Assembly (NCBI GenBank): GCA_027422505.1
Contig: JAPQWV010000051.1
Coordinates: 2,819,501 to 2,883,500 of the forward strand
Direction: 5' to 3'
Length of the DNA: 64,000 bases
Source of the DNA: Craterostigma plantagineum
Taxonomy: Eukaryota > Streptophyta > Magnoliopsida > Lamiales > Linderniaceae
The position numbers and the translations under genes are program-made. The notes below the pieces were generated by a model. It did not search any database and was not told the origin of the DNA. It saw only the letters and a list, made by a program, of their open reading frames with translations. This document shows positions 46,535 through 58,097 of the stretch, one piece after another. Each line of letters opens with the position of its first letter. The first letter of the stretch is position 1.

Positions 46535-46840
46535 GGGACTTTTACAATTCAGGCCCTCTTTAAGTTTTGAAATATAGTTCAGGCCCTGTCAGTAGAAATT
46601 TCGTTATTAAGGATCTAATATCTTTCAGTTTTAGAGAAAAGGATCCAATACATGATCTTACCAAAATACCCCTACAAAGTTGTATAATAAGTGGTATCTA
46701 GAACCAGTTTTCTGTTATCAACGTTACCATATTAATAAGTAAATAAAATATTCTTTTGACGATAAAAAAACTGGTAGATCTTTTGAACAATCCTCATAAA
46801 CGAAACGCGATCTATCCCCGAGGGTTTATTTCGATATTCA

Positions 46841-48060
46841 GGTCTCGAAATGTTCGATTTTATGGACATATTTTTCGAACTCTTTTGACGCAAATAATAA
46901 AAACACGACGAAATTGAATATCAATTCGGACGAAATTGAAGATATTTTGTGCAAATTCGAGAGACCCATAACCTGAACAAATCTTTGAAACACAGTATTG
47001 GCTCTATTGTTCGTCGCTCGTGGTTTGCCGAAATTTAAAATCGTCGTATTGTTGGCTAAACATCTGTTCCCGAAACGTGGTATGAATCGTCATGCATCTG
47101 TCACCCAGAAATAGTTAACTGGTATTTATGAGCTGGCATATGGTATATATATATATATACTGATTTAAAGGTATCTTTAAGCTGGATTTGGTACCGAATG
47201 TCAATTATCTGGTATCATTACAACAATGGAAATTCGACCGAAACAATCGATCGTATATATTATTTCCATATGCACGAACACACGTCCTGCACCAAACCAA
47301 GTTGGGTGTGTCCTAGACGGTTTACCATGTTATTCAGGTCTCCAATGTTCGATTTTTACGGGTAAATTTTCTAATTCTTTTGACGCAAATAATTAAAACA
47401 CGGTGAAAATTAAATCCCAATTCAGTTGAAATTGAAGATATTTTATACAAATTCGAGAGACCCATATCATGAACAAATCATTGAAGCACGGTACTGGCTC
47501 TATCGTTTGTCGTCATGGTTTGCCGAAATTTAAAATCGTCGGATTGTTGCCTAAACAACTGTTCCCGGAACGTGGTATGGATTGTCAGGCATCAGTCACC
47601 GTAATACAGTTAATTGGTATTGGTAAGCTGGCATATGGTGTATATAGTGATTAAAGGTTCGAGTAAGCTGGATTTGGTACCCCTTGCCAAATATCAGGTA
47701 TCACCGTAACAGTGAAAACTCGATCGAAACAATCGATCGTATATATTATTTTCATCTGCACGTTCTACTTCAAACTAAGTTGGGTGTGTCCTAGACGATT
47801 TACCAAGTTATTCAGGTCTCGAATGTTCAATTTTACGGGTAACTTTCTCGAATTTTTTTGACGCAAATAATTAGAAAACGGTTAAAATCGAATCCCGGTC
47901 AATCGAAATTGAAGATATTTCATGCATATTCGAGAGACTCATATCCTGACAAGTCGTTGAAGCATAATACTGGCTCTATTGTTCGTCGCTCATGGTTGCC
48001 GAAACTTAAATGCAATCGCCAGATTTGCCTAATTTTCCGAAATAAGAAAGTGGTACCAGT
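46841..48060. repeat. Tandem block A, period about 480-500 bp, 2.5 copies
   Basis: Copies start at the anchor GGTCTC at 46841, 47338 and 47815 (spacing 497 and 477 bp). Each includes ATTGAAGATATTTT, AATTCGAGAGAC and TTGTTCGTCGCTC-like stretches. The third copy breaks off near 48060. Confidence 0.85.
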
Positions 48061-48328
48061 AAGTTATTAATTGTTATTCTCTGTGTAACTTGTGTTGTCC
48101 ACTTTTGGCGGGATTTCAATAATTTAGGAGGGATCTGAATAATTTAAGCGGAAATTGCATTATCCGGAATGTTCTATTATCAAGGGATATTACCACATTA
48201 CCCGCTAATAATACCGAATCTTCGATATAAAAGAACAATACAAATCCAATTTGTAACACTATTGTAGATATTGATACTGCATAATAGGTTCTTCATACCA
48301 CACTACTAATATCATTAATTCCGCTCAC

Positions 48329-49290
48329 AAATCCATTTTTCTTCGATTGTTTAGGGTTTGAGGTCTCGAAATTTGAGTTTATGGTCTAGTAAATATTGTT
48401 CGTGCTTTAATGTTAAACTTTGAATACGTTGTGATGGAGTTCATAACGTTATGTCTCATCAAAAGAGATACTAGTACATTTGTGAAAGAAGGTTTCATGA
48501 CATTTGATCTCAACTTTCACATATTGATATCAACATTCGCATAACATGTCTTTAAGTGAATTTGATTTATTAACTTAGTAAAATCACATATTTACATGAA
48601 CATAAATCTTATACATTCGGGAAAAAGTGAATTTACGAACAAAATAAGTCTAATTATTGATGTTATACTGAAAAGCATATTATGTGGTCTCTGTAACAAA
48701 CATTATGTCATAAATTCGGTTGGTATTGTTTCTTTATATCAGACATCTGGTATATTTGCAGGTAATGTGGTAATATTCTAAAACATTTCATTAATTATGC
48801 TCACAAATCCATTTTTCTTCGATTGATTAGTTTGAGGTCTCGAATGTTGAGTTTATGGTCTATTAAATGTTGTTCGTGCTTTAGTGTTGAACTTTGAATA
48901 CGTTTGCGATGGAATTCATAACGTTATGTCTCATCAAAAGAGATACTAGTATATTTTGTGATAGAAGAGCTATGTGTTTACATGACTTTTGATCTCAACT
49001 TTCACATATTGATATCAACATTCGCAAAACGTGTCTTTTAATGAAATTTTGTGATTTAGCTTCATCATATCACCTATCTCCATGAATTTCAATCTTATAC
49101 ATCCCGACAAAATGAATTTACGAACGAAATTAATCGAAAATGGTAATGTGGTATGGATTAGCTATTTGTGGTTCTCGCAGCTACAAATGTGTTATAATAT
49201 TTGTTTATATTGTTATTGCTTATCAGACATGTGGTATTATTTGCAGGCAATGTGGCAATATTAAGTTGTTGTACTGTAAAATCTCTGACA
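48329..49290. repeat. Tandem block B, period about 477 bp, two copies
   Basis: Two copies start at AATCCATTTTTCTTCGATTG (48329 and 48806). They share TTGAACTTTGAATACG-like and ATAACGTTATGTCTCATC stretches. The motif GGTCTCGAAATTTGAGTTTA in block B resembles the start of block A units, so A and B may be diverged relatives. Confidence 0.85.
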
Positions 49291-49448
49291 ATCTAGAACC
49301 TTCTAGAATGTTCTTAGTTATGTGTTACCCAGAATGCGTGAATTGTTACCCAGAATAAATGAAGTGTTACCAACCAACTTTTTAATTGATAAACGTTCCA
49401 ATATTTAGCATTTGTCGTTTTTCCGTGACTAGCATCGATAATTATTGT

Positions 49449-50640
49449 CGATTCTAAGACCCACGTCCGAATTAGTGTGAATCCACATTATTCGAGCATA
49501 AAATTCGAGATTTCACTAGTTTTTTTTACCAAATTTTCGAATTAGGTTTGAAGCACTATTCCAGCATAACATCGAAATTTTTCCTTATTTATGAGGACCC
49601 ATGAAAAATTGAGATCAATTTTACCTTTTTCGATTACTAACGTTGAAGATTTCTTCAATTTCGGGGAGTTTTTGGTAGTATACGAATTTTTGATCTTTCT
49701 CTTGACTCCTTAGTCCGTACCAGTGGCATGTAGTAATTATATGAAACAACCGTTATTATTTTTCATTATTTGTTATAGATGAGGCAAGACTTATTACCAT
49801 CTATTAGTAATCGGTTATAATTTTTGAAGGTAGAGTTTTGGAACTTGCAGAAAATGGTACCCAGATAAAGTGATGTGTTACTGAAATTTAAAATATTTCG
49901 ATCTTAGCTCGCAGCAAATCTCATTGTTATTTCATGTCGATTACTAAGGCCTACATCCGAATTGGTGTGGATACTCATTATTCTAGCATAAAATCGAGAT
50001 TTCACTCGTTTTTACCAAAATTTTCAAATTGTGTTTGAAGCATTATTCCGACTTAACATCGAAAATTGTCATTGTTTATGAGGACCCATGAGAAATTGAG
50101 ATCGGTTTTACCTTTTTCGATTACTGACGTTGAAGATTTCTGCAATTTCAGATAGTTTTGGGTGTCGTACAAATTTTTTAATCTTTCTCTTGATGCCCTA
50201 TTCCGTACTAGTTGCATGAAATTATTTGTTATTACTGAGGCAACATTTATTCCTCAATGTTAAGAATCTGGTATAGATTCGGATGGTAGAGTTTCCATAC
50301 GAGCAAAAAATGGTACCCAGATCAAGTGATTTGTTACTGAAATTGAAAATGTTTGGATATTAGGTCGCGGCAAAATTCGTTGTTATTTCGTGTCGATTAC
50401 TCAAACCCACATCCGAATTGGTGTGAATCCACATTATTCGAGCACAAAACTCAAGATTTCACTCGTGTTTGTAGCGAAATTTTCAAGTTAAGTTTAAAGC
50501 ATTATTCCAACATAACATCGAAAATTTTCGTTGGTTACGAAGACCCATGAGAAATTGAGCTCGACTACACCTTTTTTGCTCAATAACGTTGAAGATTTCA
50601 GATATTTCAGGGCGTTTTGGGTGTTGGAAGAATCGAAAAT
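49449..50640. repeat. Tandem block C, period about 456-489 bp, nearly three copies
   Basis: Copies anchored at CGATT plus CATCCGAATTGGTGTG-like sequence start at 49449, 49938 and 50394 (spacing 489 and 456 bp). Each also carries AGATTTCACTCGT, ACCCATGAGAAATTGAG and GTTGAAGATTTC. Confidence 0.85.
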
Positions 50641-50855
50641 GGACCAAAAACTAGAACGTGAGGGATGATGGCATATACATGTAATTTTTTGCAACAGTTG
50701 AGGACAAATCGGTCATTTTAGCACAAATGAGTCCCATCCTTAACTCTATGCAAAACTCGAGATGGGTCCTTTAAACTGAAAATTAAAATAGTGGGGTCTG
50801 AATTCAAATGAAAAATGCTTAAGGGGGCCTGAAATGAAATTTACTAAAGGAACAA

Positions 50856-51645
50856 TCTTATCGAAGTAAAAAAGACGATTGAGTAGAAATCTAATTTGAA
50901 TATTATAATAAAATATAAATAAAGCGGTAAAAGGCTAATTTGAATTATCACTTGGGAATGTCACGACACAATCAACACATACACAAAAATAAATAAGACC
51001 AACATACATTTACTTGGCCAAAGCCAAAGCATATATACATGTAAGCCGACACATATCGCTTTCAATGTTAGAACATTCTTCTCTAGACATACATATGAAT
51101 TATCATTTCTTCAAAACAAAATGATAATATATTCTTCTATATATATTGGTTTTTTTTACTGTTGATTTTATCGCTTTTGGAATTTTTGCCTTTTTGCGAA
51201 GTTCAAAATATTTCTCTTTCCATGCCATACAAACATGTTATGATTACAAGTGCAATTATTTAGTCCTCCACTTTTATATATCACCACTTAAAAAAAAAAA
51301 AAATTAAATAATAGCACGAAACCCTATAGCCTATTGAACTTGATTCATTTTATCTTCCTTTCGCCTCGTTTGAAAAAGAAACACTCAAAATTTAATAACC
51401 CAAACCCTACATATAAAGATTTCCTTACATCAAACCTTGGAGTTATAACCGCAGAACACGTACCACTGCATGTGTCTTTTCCTCCCTTTTATCTTCTTTA
51501 CTTCTTCTTCTACTTTCGCTTTAATAATACTACAAATAATAGAAAAAAAAATACTACTCTCTCTTGTCTTTTCACTGCGTGTATTTGTCTAAATATAATA
51601 TATATGCATCTATATATATATCGTCATTGATTCTTGAACACAGAC
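50856..51645 (+). other. Upstream region of the XRI1-like gene
   Basis: AT-rich promoter DNA with a short A-run near 51291-51302 and a TA-rich stretch at 51600-51621 just before the ATG. No other gene was seen; the open frame 51334-51630 has no recognisable homology. Confidence 0.5.
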
Positions 51646-52278
51646 ATGGATTGCAGTGCAGTGTCCAACTGTATAGGATCTTCCAACTCATTAAATACTG
51701 GTTATCTTCTTGAAGATGTATTGCTTGAGTTTCACAACTCTAAGCGAAGAAGAAGACTGACAAAAGAAGATCAATGTGAGCCGTTGGATTGTAATAAATC
51801 TACTGAGGTTTGTATTGTTTTCTTATATATTATCCAACGAATGAAGTTTCCAAATCGCCATTGAAGTGTTGGTTTCTTTTTGCAGAGTTGCTGGGGTTCG
51901 TATTTGGCCAGTGATTATTACCAGGAAACCCTAAACATTGAAAAGTCTGGTACTTAATTTCATGTATTTTTGTTAGAAATAAATCACGCCAAGATTAAAT
52001 TTTTTTTTTCTCTGAATTAAGATTTAAGTGAATTTCTTGGAACATTGTCTTATTTAGACTGTTGTTCGGACATGAAAACACCTCCACAAGAGACAAACTC
52101 AGTCTCATCATTATCATCTTCTGAGAAGGAATCAAGACACAGTTTTCATCAGTGGGCACAACGTAAGTTTCTCTCATCTCTCTCTTATCTCAAACAAATT
52201 TGCTTTATTTTTGAATTTTTACACATATTATCTTGAAAAAGAATCTACTTTATCACTGTCCATTGTCATGTTGCATGC

Positions 52279-52323
<45 letters not shown>

Positions 52324-53216
52324 ATCTTAGTTTACTCATTGATCGACATGCAAGCAAAATCATTCTTATAGACCTTGTTAATTGCAATATCATCTATACT
52401 TTTTTATTAAAAACGTTGGATTTGGTCTATCAATTGACCGATAGGATCTACATTTTATTTATTATTAAAAAATAAAAAAATATTAAACCGCATAGCTTTA
52501 ACCTCACAATAGCTATCCCATTTTGTTTTTAGTCACCGGCGGAGCTTGAAATTTAAATAGAAAAATTATTTAGTGGAGTTCCATTTCGAATGTAATATTT
52601 GAGTGGGTCATTTCTGCAAATATTAACTATATTATGTAACATTCAAATTTTTCAATTATAAATTATAAAGGAAAAAAATCGAGTGGGATCCATGGACCCG
52701 ACTGGTTCGTGCCTCGGCCCATGTTTTTAGTACATCATTTACTAAAATCATCACTAGCAATTAATTATATTTTATTGCACGCATATAGGGTGTGCTAAAA
52801 CAACTAGTCAATAAGAACGGCCTTGCTCTTAATTCAATCATATTATCCATAATATATCATTTTTATCGTGACAAATTTGTTACATTTGTAACGAGCTAAC
52901 TCTTTATATATATTTAGGTAATAATGAGAAACCAAGTATAATAAAAAGGGCCGTTAGAGGGAAAAAGGTTGTGTATCCATTTTCCGTAGTAAAGCCAGGC
53001 GGATTCGAAGGCCAAGAGATGACATTGAACGATATAAACCAAAGTATCCTAATGCCTCCGACCCGACCCGTGAGGCACCCTGTCGGAGATTTCACGGGCC
53101 GACCCAGGATCTCGCCTCACGGGCCGGGTTTATCCGGCAAAAAGGTGGTGGCGTTTATGAGGATTTACACACGAGGTCGAAGGGGGACAGTCACAATTAT
53201 TAGGACAAAAGGTTGA
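51646..53216 (+). CDS. XRI1-like protein (X-ray induced 1 family)
   Basis: Four GT-AG exons give 221 aa: 51646-51807, 51886-51949, 52022-52162, 52918-53216. The N-terminus has GYLLEDVLLEF and a basic KRRRRL motif that could be nuclear targeting. The middle is serine-rich, with LGTLSYLDCCSDMKTPPQ. The C-terminal 90 residues are the conserved block: VVYPFSVVKPGGFEGQEM, TLNDINQSILMPPTRPVRHP, VGDF, GPGLSGKKVVAFMRIYTRG and TVTIIRTKG. I recognise this block from Arabidopsis XRI1 and its short relatives. XRI1 is linked to post-meiotic development and DNA-damage response, but this short paralogue type is less well characterised. The TTG extension at 51634 was rejected in favour of the ATG. Confidence 0.75.
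52280..52320. repeat. AG microsatellite in an XRI1-like intron
   Basis: A pure (AG)n run of about 40 bp lies inside the long third intron (52163-52917) of the XRI1-like gene. Confidence 0.9.
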
Positions 53217-53774
53217 TTATAGATAATATATGTATTATGTACATATACATATATTTGCGTGTGTAGGTGTGTGTATCTTGTGATTATAGGCGGGGAAACA
53301 TTTCAAATTAAGTAAGAAGTGATTAATATCTCCGTGCACAGAGTTTTTACATAGATACGATGATTTTCAATTGAGAATATGTTGCGTAGTTTGTCTTTGT
53401 TGTATCAAGGTTGAGGGTATCATTATATTTTAATATGCTGATTTATTGATTTGTAGTTTTTTTTTTTCACGATTGATCTTGAGGACTGATTTATGGAACG
53501 ATTGCTTCACCTAAGCTCTAAGTAAAATTGTAACACATTTTAAGATCACATATTCCATTTCTATTTCTGAGGTACGTTAGTTGCATGAAAACAAGTTGGA
53601 ACCTCTACGCCAAAAAACAGCCCATCCTCAACTGCCCAAAAAAAAATACAAACACAAACACACATCGATCGATCGATAAATCACGCCCAAAGCACAAATG
53701 CCGAAGAAGAGAAAACATAAAAAAAAAACCACATTCATATTTGATTATTGCCTAAATCTCCATTATCAAAAACC
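53217..53774. other. Intergenic region between the XRI1-like and ANTH genes
   Basis: AT-rich DNA with TA/TG-rich sequence near 53220-53275, probably the 3' untranslated region of the XRI1-like gene, then anonymous sequence and the ANTH gene leader. No gene was seen. Confidence 0.5.
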
Positions 53775-54967
53775 ATGAGCCTATGGGAAAAAGCTTCCTC
53801 CTTTCTAAAGGACCAACAAAGCCTATTTCTAGCCAAACTATTAACCCGGCGAAGCCCCCTAAGAAACCCTAAAATCGAAAGGGCCGTGATAAGAGCCACC
53901 GCCCACCGCGGTAAAATATTCGACCACCGGAGAATCCAAAACGTCCACCGATGGCTAAGCCGTTCGCCTCACAACCTCAAACCCTTACTATGGTCAATCT
54001 CCAATAGATTGGAGAACACAAAAAATTGGATCGTAGCCCTAAAGGGGCTCTACCTAATGCACAAGGTGTCCGAAATTCGAAGATTCGGTCGTTGCCCTTC
54101 GAACTATCGCGCTTCGAGGCCCGACATAAGGCCCACCACCATAATTCGTTCGTCAGGGCTTACTTCAACTTCCTCGATCGAAAATCGATCGTCGAGTATC
54201 AACATGCTGAGGAAATTAGGGTTTCGTCGACTCAATTCGATCGAAAATCGATCGTAGAGTCTCAGCATGCAGGTGAAATTAAGGTTTCAACGACTCCATT
54301 CGATCGAAAATCGATCGTCGGGTATCAGCACGCAGAGGAAATTAAGGTTTTGAGGACTGCAGTCCGCGATAAGCTCGTCTTTCTCCGGAAGCTCCAGGAC
54401 TTGGTTGACCTATTGGTTAGGGTTAAACCGCACTGCTCGATCGCATGCGAGCCAATGGTTCGTGAGGTAATGGGCGGGCTCGTTGGGGAGGCTTACGATT
54501 TGCATGGGAGGATTCGTGGGGGGATTGAATTGATTTTGGCGAACGTTTTTTCTTGCGATAGGATCGATGCCGAGGTGGCGTTGCAGGTTGTTACGAGGGC
54601 CACCTGGCAAAGGGAGAAGTTGAAGGCCTACTTAGGGTTTTGTAAGGAGATCGGTGTTTCGAACGGTAATGGGGATGTTTTTCGGGTAGTGGAATTTGCA
54701 CCGAACAAAGTGATTATTGAGCTCGGAAAGATCGTTAGAGGGTCGTTCGAAGGCGAAGAAAAATTGGGCGAAAATGGCGGCGGTGAACAATTTGTTTCCC
54801 CGTCGAAGAATGAGCTGAGGACGGTTATTACCGATGATTGGGAAATGTTCGACGAAGACGTCGATGATTCGATGAAGGAAAACGATACGTTTTTCGACGT
54901 TCCTTTGATCGAATATTATTGCACGAAAAAAAAGAATCAAAATTTACCTGATTTGATCGTCTTGTAG
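53775..54967 (+). pseudogene. ANTH-domain (CALM/AP180-like) clathrin assembly protein with a frameshift and a triplicated segment
   Basis: A single-exon frame begins MSLWEKASSFLKDQQSLF, with ANTH features IERAVIRATAH, LKPLLWSISNRLE and WIVALKGLYLMH, in the frame of 53775. Between 54062 and 54065 homology moves to another frame, continuing KIRSLPFELSRFE, NSFVRAYFNFLDRKS and a helical C-terminus to 54967 (EYYCTKKKNQ). One missing base would explain this. Full-length relatives bind PI(4,5)P2 and recruit clathrin at the plasma membrane. After FLDRKS a 63-bp unit is repeated three times, where relatives have a short linker. The frameshift may be a true lesion or a sequence error, so the gene may be functional. 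Related Arabidopsis proteins include At1g25240 and At1g68110. Confidence 0.75.
54174..54362 (+). repeat. Three in-frame 63-bp repeats inside the ANTH gene
   Basis: Units start near 54174, 54237 and 54300, each with TCGATCGAAAATCGATCGT and encoding FDRKSIVEYQHAEEIRVSS-like residues. They are about 85 percent identical by eye and keep the frame of the downstream C-terminal half. Confidence 0.85.
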
Positions 54968-55391
54968 TGGGTTCGTTAGTTCTCCTTGTTTTAAAAATAA
55001 AAAATAAAAATTCCGGTTCTTTTTTGGTGGGCTCTTTACACATAAATATTCATCTGCAAAAAAAATTGTAATTTAGTACACTGTCAGTTTTTTATATGTA
55101 GGTAGCAAACATAATAAATTTTTTGCACATAGTTACTCTATCCCGCCGCAGGTACGCCATATTTAGCACATTTAGGTACCATATAGAAACCGTATAGGGT
55201 ACCGTATAAAGGCATGGCATGGTACGCTATGCACACATATCAATGTACGGTCTTTACACATCAACTGGTACAAACAGTAACTCGGTTACCTATCTGTAAA
55301 AATTTCTAACATACATACTAATTTGTAAGTTTTTATTCAGGTAGGTATTTATGTGTAGATAACGTCTTGTTATTAAATCGCAATATTTAAA
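54968..55391. other. Intergenic region downstream of the ANTH gene
   Basis: AT-rich, with GGTACC/GTATAGGGTACC words near 55176-55210 that recur in both orientations. No gene was recognised. Confidence 0.4.
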
Positions 55392-55684
55392 GGGTTAATT
55401 CCTTATCGGTACCTTTCAACATTTCAACTTCCTTTTAAATACCCCTCGAATTATTTCTCCCTTATAAGTACCCATTTGAAAATTTATTCCTGTTCAGTAC
55501 CTAAAAAACCCTTTTCAGCATTAAATGGACGAAAATACCCCTGTCTCACATATTCAAAAAAGCTGAATAATTATTTTCACATGAATTATAAAAAAAATAG
55601 TTATTATGCCAACAAAATTAGACATTGTACCAGAAAATGCTGAAATTATACCATATATTTTAGTATTATACCAGTAAATAGCGT
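55392..55684. mobile_element. Possible left end of a third Mutator-like element, interrupted by a gypsy LTR
   Basis: The sequence starts GGGTTAATTCC, like the GGGTTAATTAG end at 8336, and contains AAAATACCCCT as in the large element near 46668. It is cut off by the gypsy LTR at 55685. The nine bases before it (55383-55391, ATATTTAAA) would be the target duplication, with the partner expected beyond the gypsy element. This rests on resemblance only. Confidence 0.3.
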
Positions 55685-56418
55685 TGTTACCCTCGGGTCT
55701 AATTGACCCTGTGGCAAAATACCCGACCCGTCTCAACCGACCCAACTACCCTGCTAGGAAACGATATCACCGCGGATACGCGCCTCGGGACCGTAAGGCC
55801 GACTCCGTAGGAAGTAGGACATCAGAGTTCCCTCGGTTCTCCATCCCGAGGATACCCGCCCCTAGGGTACCCCAGCAGATTCCTTCGAGAAAAAGGGAGA
55901 GCTCGGTCCCTCGGGCAAATTGACCGATGACGGGGATAACTTCTTCGGGGAAGCAGATCCCTTGATCCCAAACCAGCGTAACCTCCCATGATCACATTAA
56001 CCAAACGTGTGAGGGATAACCGTCTAAAAACCCGCCTATCGAGAAGACATGCCATCATGGGCAATAAGGGAGCTCGACCCCTGGAATCACGGAACGTGGG
56101 TCTTAACCGTTTTGAAAACCATCCAAGGACAGAAGCCTATAAATACTGCCAAGGTACTCAAGAACAGGTATCTTCTCTCACGTATCCTACCGTTACTCTG
56201 CCCAATTAATTACTCACAAAACACACACTACACATCACTCTTTTTATGCTACTTTACACCTGGAACACGGAGACTACCCTCTTGATTTAGGCAAGAGGGC
56301 AAACGACCCCCAACCCTTATCCTGTTTTCAAGTGATTAGGTAACGCGCGCGGTGGAATTTAGGCGGGAAGAAGTCTGTTAGCCGTCCGACGCGGTAGATC
56401 CATTTTTCGGCGGTATCA
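55685..56418 (+). repeat. 5' LTR of the Tat-type gypsy element
   Basis: Starts TGTTACC and ends GGTATCA just before a primer-binding site. A TATA box (TATAAATA) lies at 56138-56145, about 280 bp from the LTR end. The 734-bp extent is inferred because the partner LTR is outside the window. The five bases before it (AGCGT or GCGTT region) would be the target duplication. Confidence 0.7.
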
Positions 56419-56421
56419 ACT

Positions 56422-56438
56422 TGGCGCCGTCTGTGGGA
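56422..56438 (+). other. Primer-binding site
   Basis: TGGCGCCGTCTGTGGGA follows the LTR by three bases. This TGGCGCC-type site is the usual tRNA primer-binding sequence of plant gypsy elements of this group. Confidence 0.75.
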
Positions 56439-56470
56439 ACGTTTAAGTTTCTCACTAGTAGAAATTCAGT

Positions 56471-57873
56471 ATGGTAGTTGTCGTAAATGATCATGAACCG
56501 CCACCCGACGGCAACGGGCCGAACCCAGCAGATCCAGCCGCGATGTTCGCTGCAATCATGCAAGAGATGCAAAGAATCGGGGCTGACGTGGGAGTCCTGA
56601 TGGCTGAAAGGAACCGGAGAGGCAATGGACCCGGACAGAACGGAGGACGTGATGCTAGACGAGAAGAAAGCCAGCACGAAGCAAATGGGGAGCGAGACGC
56701 TCAATCGGGCATTGGAGAACGGAGCGATGATGATCATACCCTGGCGTCAATGCAGAGGAGAGCACGAGCCGAGAGAAGGAGACGAGCCGACCAGCAACGC
56801 ATGGGTCGACAGCACGTCGATCAACAGGCAGCCGACTTGGAGAAAATGAGAGAGGAGATTTGCCAGCTTCAAAATCTTGGAAACCCGCCCGAAGTCCCAA
56901 TCGTCCCTCGGGCTTCACCGTTTTCCCCCGAGGTGCTCGCCGCTCCCCTACCCGAACACTTCCGATCTTTTGAAATGAGGAAATATGATGGTTCCGGGCC
57001 ACCTGAAGACCATTTAGCCGCTTTTGAAGGAAATGCGGCGTTGTACCAGCTTAGTGACCCCGTTAAATGCCGACTCTTGTGACCACTCTGTCAGGAGGAG
57101 CCCAACAATGGTTCACTCTTTTGCCCCCAGGAGGAATCAGAAGCTTTCATGACCTAACCAGCCACTTCTTGAAGTACTTCTCAAGCAATAGAAGACGCCC
57201 TTCTTCTGCGGTGAAATTGCTAAACATAAAACAAGGCGATAGGGAAAGCTTGAGGGATTATCTTCGACGTTTCAATCAAGTGAAGATGGAGGTCCCCAAC
57301 ATCGCGCCTGAGTTGCTTATTGGAGCGTTCCATCATGGCTTGGGGGACGGGGATCTGTTCAGATCGCTGGTGAAGAAATATCCTACCACGGTAGAGGAAT
57401 TGGTAGCTCGGGTCGAGAAATATGTCCGAGTAGAAGAATCGCAAGCTCGGGAGCCGGAAGATAGGAAACGCAAGAGTCCTCCACGAGAGCGTCGAAAGAG
57501 CACGCCAAGAAACCAGGACCGCAGGGTGTTTCCCCGAAGGGACGATCGCCCCTATCCGGTGCCCCCGTTTCCTAGGGTGGACCCGAAGCTGCGCATGAAC
57601 AAACTGCGAGCACTTGAGATATGTGAGGAAAATGATTTTCTTCGTCGACCACCTTACATTGAAGGCAACCCGAGGCGACCAGTGTTAGACACTTACTGCA
57701 ACTATCACCATGAATATGGGCACACCACGGAGGAATGCTTTCAGCTAAATCGAGAATTGGAGAAATTAATCGCGACCAACCCCGAAGCTCGAGCTAAACT
57801 CGCAGGAATCGAGGGGGTTTTGGGACCAAACCGCGATACCCTGGGACAGGAAACCGATCCAATACCCAACTAG
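56471..57873 (+). pseudogene. Retrotransposon gag, frameshifted
   Basis: The N-terminal part (56471-57082, MVVVVNDHEPPPDG) is charged and probably coiled coil. The capsid-like domain follows in another frame from about 57067 (GGAQQWFTLLPPGGI, LKYFSSNRRRPSS, LRDYLRRFNQVK, FHHGLGDGDLFRSL), then a basic stretch and a CNYHHEYGHTTEECFQL zinc knuckle (CX2-type variant with H and C). A frameshift lies near 57065-57080. Gag ends at a TAG at 57871-57873. Confidence 0.85.
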
Positions 57874-58097
57874 ATCGCCAACTTCACCAGCAACGGGAAG
57901 TCCGAAGGAGGACGCCAGAAAGGGAAGATAGACGGGGACCGAAGCACGAAGGAAATGACAACCAAAGGAATCGAGGCAACAGGGAAGTAGGACGACGGAG
58001 GTCTCCAGAGAGACCCGCGCCACGACAGATCAATATCGTATCGGGAGGACCGACGGGAGGAGACTCCAATCGGGCAAGGAAGGCCGGAGTACGCCGA

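Larger units (their letters stand above)
46535..50846. mobile_element. Large non-autonomous Mutator-like element built from tandem repeats
   Basis: The 4,312-bp body is flanked by an identical 9-mer AAGGAACAA at 46526-46534 and 50847-50855, the duplication length of Mutator-like elements. Left end GGGACTTTTACAATTCAGGCCC and right end (reverse complement) TAGTAAATTTCATTTCAGGCC align as an imperfect terminal inverted repeat. The left subterminal CAGGCCCTGTCAG (46580-46592) is shared with the element at 8336-9623. The interior has no transposase or long open frame. It consists almost entirely of three blocks of roughly 460-500-bp tandem repeats (annotated separately). Short frames of 60-72 codons inside it are repeat shadows. 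Confidence 0.65.

Noticed and set aside
47469..49358. Several 60-72-codon plus-strand frames inside the large Mutator-like element
   Set aside because: They lie at equivalent places in tandem repeat units, differ by frameshifts between units and have no family resemblance.
46841..50640. Regular repeats considered as a possible CRISPR array or centromeric satellite
   Set aside because: Units are 456-497 bp, occur in two to three copies per block and lie within a transposon bracketed by a 9-bp duplication in a plant genome.
46535..50846. Helitron or hAT origin for the large repeat element
   Set aside because: A perfect 9-bp duplication and imperfect inverted ends fit Mutator-like elements; hAT would give 8 bp and Helitrons give none.
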